Assembly: GCA_028817755.1 (NCBI GenBank)
Contig: JAPPPA010000322.1
Location: forward strand, 1-9,907
DNA: 9,907 nucleotides
Source of the DNA: Gammaproteobacteria bacterium
Lineage (GTDB): Bacteria; Pseudomonadota; Gammaproteobacteria; JAPPPA01
Reading direction: 5' to 3'
Positions within the stretch are counted from its first letter, which is position 1; the number at the start of each line of letters is the position of its first letter. The translations under genes were made by a program, and so were the position numbers. The notes below the pieces were generated by a model. That model did not search any database. It saw only the letters and a list, made by a program, of their open reading frames with translations, and was not told where the DNA came from. Below, in pieces: positions 6,872 to 9,907 of the stretch.

Positions 6872-7944
6872 CTTGCCTCCCCGTTTTTCAGTAACGTAGC
6901 CCACCAGTCATGGTGGCCTAGATACCATTGGATTGTGGCATTGATGCCATCAGCTACATTGTATGTGGCTTGATAACCTAACTTTTCGAGTTTTGCTGGG
7001 TTGATTGCGTAACGCAGGTCGTGTCCGGCCCTGTCAGAGACGAAACGAATACTCTCGCTTGCCTTGTTGCCTAGATTCAGTTTGCTCAAGGGGTATTGCT
7101 CGGCTAATGATGGGGTGGTGGCCCATATGCGATCTAGCTCTTCGCATATAGATATGATCACTTGGATGTTTGTTAACTCGTTGTGACCTCCAATGTTATA
7201 AGTCTCGCCTAGTTCGCCTTTTTGTAATACTAGTTCAATGCCACGGGCGTGGTCCTGGACATGCAACCAGTCGCGGATGTTTTCGCCTTTGCCGTAAACG
7301 GGGATGTCTTTGCCTGTTAAGAGGTTTGTAATAACTAACGGAATCAACTTTTCCGGAAAGTGGTAAGGGCCGTAGTTGTTGGAGCAGTTACTTGTGGTGA
7401 CATTTAGACCATAAGTGTGGTGGTAGGCGCGGACAAGGTGGTCGGATGCTGCCTTGCTAGCGGAGTAGGGGGAGTTTGGCGCATATGGGGTTTGTTCGGT
7501 GAATGCATCATCTTCAAAATCGAGTTCTCCATACACCTCGTCCGTTGAAACGTGGTGGAAGCGATGTTCGTCAACCGTATTTTCGCCCTGTAGCCAAACT
7601 TTGCGGGCTGCTTTTAGGAGTGAATGAGTGCCAATGATGTTTGTGTCGATAAAGGCATCAGGGCCTGTGATCGAACGATCCACATGACTTTCGGCTGCGA
7701 AGTGAACAATGGTGTTTAGTTCGTGTGTGCGTAGAAGTTGTTCGACTAACGCTGTATCGCAAATATTGCCGTGGACGAAGTGGAAACCTGGTGCATCTTT
7801 AGCAATCTCGAGGTTCGATTCGTGGCCTGCATAAGTAAGAGCATCCAGCACAACGACTGTATCTTCGGGGTGTTGTTTTACCCAGTAGTGGACGAAGTTT
7901 GCGCCGATGAATCCGGCACCGCCGGTAACGAGTAGTTTTTTCAT
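6868..7944 (-). CDS. rmlB: dTDP-glucose 4,6-dehydratase RmlB
   Basis: RmlB converts dTDP-D-glucose to dTDP-4-keto-6-deoxy-D-glucose with a tightly bound NAD. This product is the branch point for both sugars made in this locus. The 358-residue length is normal. The Rossmann loop TGGAGFIG is at residues 7-14. HFAAESHVDRSI (81-92) is typical of the family. The catalytic triplet Thr134-Asp135-Glu136 lies in STDEVYGE, and the extended-SDR pair is Tyr160 and Lys164 in YSASK. NCSNNYGPYHFPEKLIP and IRDWLHVQDHARGI follow as in other RmlB proteins. It begins 1 nt after the rmlD stop with no clear ribosome site, so its translation probably depends on rmlD. It stands last among the four rml genes, whereas in most clusters it is first. 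Confidence 0.97.
   Translation of the reverse strand: MKKLLVTGGAGFIGANFVHYWVKQHPEDTVVVLDALTYAGHESNLEIAKDAPGFHFVHGNICDTALVEQLLRTHELNTIVHFAAESHVDRSITGPDAFIDTNIIGTHSLLKAARKVWLQGENTVDEHRFHHVSTDEVYGELDFEDDAFTEQTPYAPNSPYSASKAASDHLVRAYHHTYGLNVTTSNCSNNYGPYHFPEKLIPLVITNLLTGKDIPVYGKGENIRDWLHVQDHARGIELVLQKGELGETYNIGGHNELTNIQVIISICEELDRIWATTPSLAEQYPLSKLNLGNKASESIRFVSDRAGHDLRYAINPAKLEKLGYQATYNVADGINATIQWYLGHHDWWATLLKNGEAR
6876..6882 (-). promoter_or_regulatory. strong ribosome binding site deciding the GT4 start
   Basis: On the minus strand this reads GGGGAGG, 4 nt before the ATG at 6869-6871. It is the strongest Shine-Dalgarno match seen in the operon and lies inside the last codons of rmlB. It rules in favour of the downstream start over the ATG at 6904, which lacks such a site. 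Confidence 0.7.
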
Positions 7945-7945
7945 G

Positions 7946-8812
7946 CTAGTTGCTTTTAAGTTGGTTAATAACGTCTTGGAGTGCAGTTTGCCAATGACGA
8001 GATGTAGGCGTGATAGCCCAGCTGCTCTGTTTATCTAGAACACTGTAGCTAGGGCGCTTAGCTGGTGTTGGATAAGCGCTGCTGGGAATCGGCCGTATGG
8101 AGACAGCTTGCGTCAGCAGCCCAGTAGAGCGAGCAGAGGTATAGATGGCTTCAGCGAAGTCGTACCAGCTACAAGCACCAGCGTTTGTCCAATGAAAAAC
8201 GCCTTTTGGCGTTTCATTCAATTGTGTCATTTGCCAGATGAATGTTGCCAAGTCATCAGCTGAGCTGGGCGAGCCAATTTGGTCGCAAACCACACTCAGC
8301 TCGTCTCGCTCCTTCATGAGTCGCAACATGGTTTTGACAAAGTTATTGCCATACTGACTAAAAACCCATGAGGTTCGGATCACAATAGCGCTGTTTAGCT
8401 GGCTCAATACGCCCAACTCGCCATCAAGCTTGCTTTGACCGTAGACGCCTAAAGGGTTGGTTTTGTCATTTGGCTTGTATGGATGGCTTTGTTGGCCATC
8501 AAATACAAAGTCAGTAGAGAGGTGAATGAGTTTTGTTTGGGCATCTTTACATGCCTTGGCAATATGTGACGCGGCTGTGCTATTGAGTTCTGTGGCCCCA
8601 GCCATATCTTCTTCTGCTTTATCTACGGCGGTATAGGCCGCTGCATTGATGACCCAGCTGGCACTGTGGCTTTGAATAGCTTTTTCAACTGCCTCAGCAT
8701 CACTGATATCGATTTCATTCCGACCAAGCGCGGTTACGGTTATGCCAGCTGGCGCTGTGGCGACAAGGGCTTGGGCTACCTGCCCAGTTTTGCCGAAAAC
8801 CAGTACGTTCAT
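7946..8812 (-). CDS. rmlD: dTDP-4-dehydrorhamnose reductase RmlD
   Basis: RmlD performs the last step to dTDP-L-rhamnose, the NAD(P)H-dependent reduction of the C4 keto group of dTDP-4-keto-L-rhamnose. The 288-residue product has the family's VFGKTGQVAQAL nucleotide loop (5-16), INAAAYTAVDKAE (55-67), and LSTDFVFDG (98-106) with Thr100. The catalytic Tyr124 and Lys128 are in YGQSK, RTSWVFS follows, and the C-terminal segment PAKRPSYSVLD contributes to substrate binding. The ATG at 8810-8812 overlaps the rmlC stop as ATGA and gives the standard MNVLVFG start. A GTG three codons upstream (8821) is also in frame but would put unusual residues ahead of the Rossmann strand. It acts with RmlC, immediately upstream. 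Confidence 0.96.
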   Translation of the reverse strand: MNVLVFGKTGQVAQALVATAPAGITVTALGRNEIDISDAEAVEKAIQSHSASWVINAAAYTAVDKAEEDMAGATELNSTAASHIAKACKDAQTKLIHLSTDFVFDGQQSHPYKPNDKTNPLGVYGQSKLDGELGVLSQLNSAIVIRTSWVFSQYGNNFVKTMLRLMKERDELSVVCDQIGSPSSADDLATFIWQMTQLNETPKGVFHWTNAGACSWYDFAEAIYTSARSTGLLTQAVSIRPIPSSAYPTPAKRPSYSVLDKQSSWAITPTSRHWQTALQDVINQLKSN

Positions 8813-9357
8813 TCGTAGCACTCGGCCTCTGGCAGTTGCTGGCCGCTTTCATCTTTAGCGGATAACAAGGGAGGCATGTCATCAACAAGCGGCCATTCGA
8901 TACCCACGCTTGGGTCGTTCCAGGCCAATGTACGATCATGTTGCGGGGCGTAATAGTCGGTACATTTGTATTGAAACTCTGCCGTTTCAGAGAGAACGTA
9001 AAAGCCGTGGGCAAATCCTGGAGGAATCCAAAAGAGGTTTTTTTCTTCTGCCGATAATGTGCAGCTTGCCCATTTGCCAAAGGTTGGCGATGAACGCCTC
9101 ATGTCTACAGCAACATCATAAACAGTGCCTACTGTGGCTCGAACGAGTTTTCCTTGGGGCTGCTGTATTTGGTAGTGCAGACCGCGTAGCGTGCCCTGTT
9201 TGGACAAGCTGTGGTTGTCTTGTACAAAGTTAAAATTTAGTCCAGCTTCAGCAAAGGTTCGGGCGTTCCAGGTTTCTATGAAAAAACCTCGTTCATCACC
9301 ATGAACAGTGGGCCTTATTTCGAGTACATCAGGAATGCTGCTTGGGATTATTTGCAT
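8809..9357 (-). CDS. rmlC: dTDP-4-dehydrorhamnose 3,5-epimerase RmlC
   Basis: RmlC is a dimeric cupin that epimerises C3 and C5 of dTDP-4-keto-6-deoxy-D-glucose to give dTDP-4-keto-L-rhamnose. The 182-residue length is typical. Hallmarks are HGDERGFFIETW (19-30), QDNHSLSKQGTLRGLHYQ (46-63) with His61 as the catalytic base, QGKLVR (68-73), GTVYDVAVDMR (77-87), PTFGKW (91-96), IPPGFAHGFYVLS (111-123) and the CTDYY tyrosines (132-136). Its ATG directly follows the TAA of rmlA with no spacer, and its stop overlaps the rmlD start. It competes with the FdtA/QdtA-like cupin at 5215-5616 for the same substrate, so the ratio of the two would split flux between rhamnose and the 3-amino sugar. Confidence 0.97.
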   Translation of the reverse strand: MQIIPSSIPDVLEIRPTVHGDERGFFIETWNARTFAEAGLNFNFVQDNHSLSKQGTLRGLHYQIQQPQGKLVRATVGTVYDVAVDMRRSSPTFGKWASCTLSAEEKNLFWIPPGFAHGFYVLSETAEFQYKCTDYYAPQHDRTLAWNDPSVGIEWPLVDDMPPLLSAKDESGQQLPEAECYE

Positions 9358-9907
9358 TTAACGAATGCCTTGGTCTAGCAGTTTCATCAAATAGGCGCCG
9401 TAACCACTTTTGATTAAAGGTTTGGCGATCGCCTCAAGTTGTTGGTCATTAATGTGACCTTTTCGCCATGCGATTTCTTCAGGGCTCGCAATTTTTAAGC
9501 CTTGGCGTTTCTCCATTAGCTGAATAAAGTGAGCTGCATCCATAAGGGAGTCATGTGTACCGGTATCTAACCAAGCAATACCTCTTCCGAGTAGCTCTAC
9601 ATTGAGTTGCGCTTGTTCAAGGTAGAGTCGGTTGAGGTCGGTGATTTCTAGCTCGCCACGTTCAGAAGGGACAACCGTTTTTGCCATTTCTACGACGTTA
9701 TTGTCATAAAAATAGAGGCCAGTAATGGCATAGTTCGATTTTGGCTCACTAGGTTTTTCTTCCACGCTTGTCACTTTGCCTGCGTCATCAAAGCCGACCA
9801 CGCCGTAGCGTTCAGGGTCGTTAACGTAGTATCCAAAAACGGTGGCGCCGTCGGTGCGTGCATTGGCAGCGGCGAGTGACTCAGCTAGGCCATCACCGTA
9901 ATAGATG
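9358..9907 (-). CDS. rmlA: glucose-1-phosphate thymidylyltransferase RmlA (partial, 5' end outside the window)
   Basis: RmlA makes dTDP-D-glucose from dTTP and glucose-1-phosphate, the entry step for both sugars of the locus. About 182 C-terminal residues are present; the frame stays open to the right edge, so roughly the first 110 of the usual 290 or so are missing. The visible part begins IYYGDGL and continues GATVFGYYVNDPERYGVV, EEKPSEPKSNYAITGLYFYD, SERGELEITDLNRLYL and GIAWLDTGTHDSLMDA, ending with the family's C-terminal helices (PEEIAWRKG, SGYGAYL). A GTG at 9799-9801 falls in the middle of conserved RmlA sequence and is not a true start. The position after VV in YGVVGFD is Gly where many homologues have Glu, a mild variation away from the known sugar-contacting Tyr-Gly. 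The operon promoter must lie upstream of this gene, outside the window. Confidence 0.96.
   Translation of the reverse strand, partial: IYYGDGLAESLAAANARTDGATVFGYYVNDPERYGVVGFDDAGKVTSVEEKPSEPKSNYAITGLYFYDNNVVEMAKTVVPSERGELEITDLNRLYLEQAQLNVELLGRGIAWLDTGTHDSLMDAAHFIQLMEKRQGLKIASPEEIAWRKGHINDQQLEAIAKPLIKSGYGAYLMKLLDQGIR

Noticed and set aside
8715..9080. Minus-strand 121-codon open frame overlapping rmlC and rmlD
   Set aside because: It lies out of frame across two genes with full conserved motifs, and its translation shows no domain-like pattern.
8910..9233. Plus-strand 107-codon open frame
   Set aside because: It is antisense to rmlC, whose motifs are complete and in order; there is no ribosome site or family-like content.
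9358..9801. Possible truncated RmlA starting at the GTG at 9801
   Set aside because: The frame continues upstream to the window edge with conserved RmlA sequence (VNDPERYG and before), so the gene is cut by the window, not broken.
1..9907. CRISPR arrays, tRNA or rRNA genes, insertion sequences, JUMPstart/ops element
   Set aside because: No regularly spaced repeats, cloverleaf-like sequences, transposase-like proteins or GGCGGTAG ops match were noticed on either strand by reading.

Overview
The window is the inside of a cell-surface polysaccharide (O-antigen, capsule or exopolysaccharide) gene cluster. It looks like a gammaproteobacterium: the Rml proteins resemble those of enterics and pseudomonads, GC is moderate (roughly 45-52% over most sampled lines), and the genes are packed in one tight operon. 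The genus cannot be read from the sequence, and a marine lineage is only a guess.

Eleven genes lie on the minus strand and are transcribed from right to left, from the 9907 edge down to about 182. No junction exceeds 37 nt. Three are 4-nt ATGA overlaps (8809-8812, 6868-6871, 5215-5218), one is a direct TAA/ATG abutment at 9357/9358, and the rest are gaps of 1-37 nt. No internal promoter or terminator is visible. At the left edge, the last 40 codons of an unidentified plus-strand gene (3-125) converge on the operon.

The first four genes in transcription order are rmlA (5' end outside the window), rmlC, rmlD and rmlB. Together they convert glucose-1-phosphate and dTTP to dTDP-L-rhamnose. After a GT4-type glycosyltransferase comes a 3,4-ketoisomerase (FdtA/QdtA type), a PLP aminotransferase (FdtB/QdtB type), a GT2 glycosyltransferase and a hexapeptide-repeat acetyltransferase (FdtC/QdtC type). 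These three sugar enzymes draw on the dTDP-4-keto-6-deoxyglucose made by RmlA and RmlB and should give a dTDP-3-acetamido-3,6-dideoxyhexose (Fuc3NAc or Qui3NAc). The operon ends with a GT-B-like glycosyltransferase of an unfamiliar type and a WbbL-like GT2 with a hydrophobic C-terminal segment.

The locus therefore makes two activated deoxysugars from one shared intermediate and carries four glycosyltransferases that could place them. No flippase, polymerase, ABC exporter or initiating phosphosugar transferase is present here, so those functions must lie outside the window. Most of this is a known type of pathway. The points most worth a second look are the mixed FdtA/QdtA signature of the ketoisomerase, the unfamiliar 472-residue glycosyltransferase, the separation of the two halves of the WxcM/FdtD bifunctional enzyme, the permuted rml order and the lower GC of the GT4 gene.
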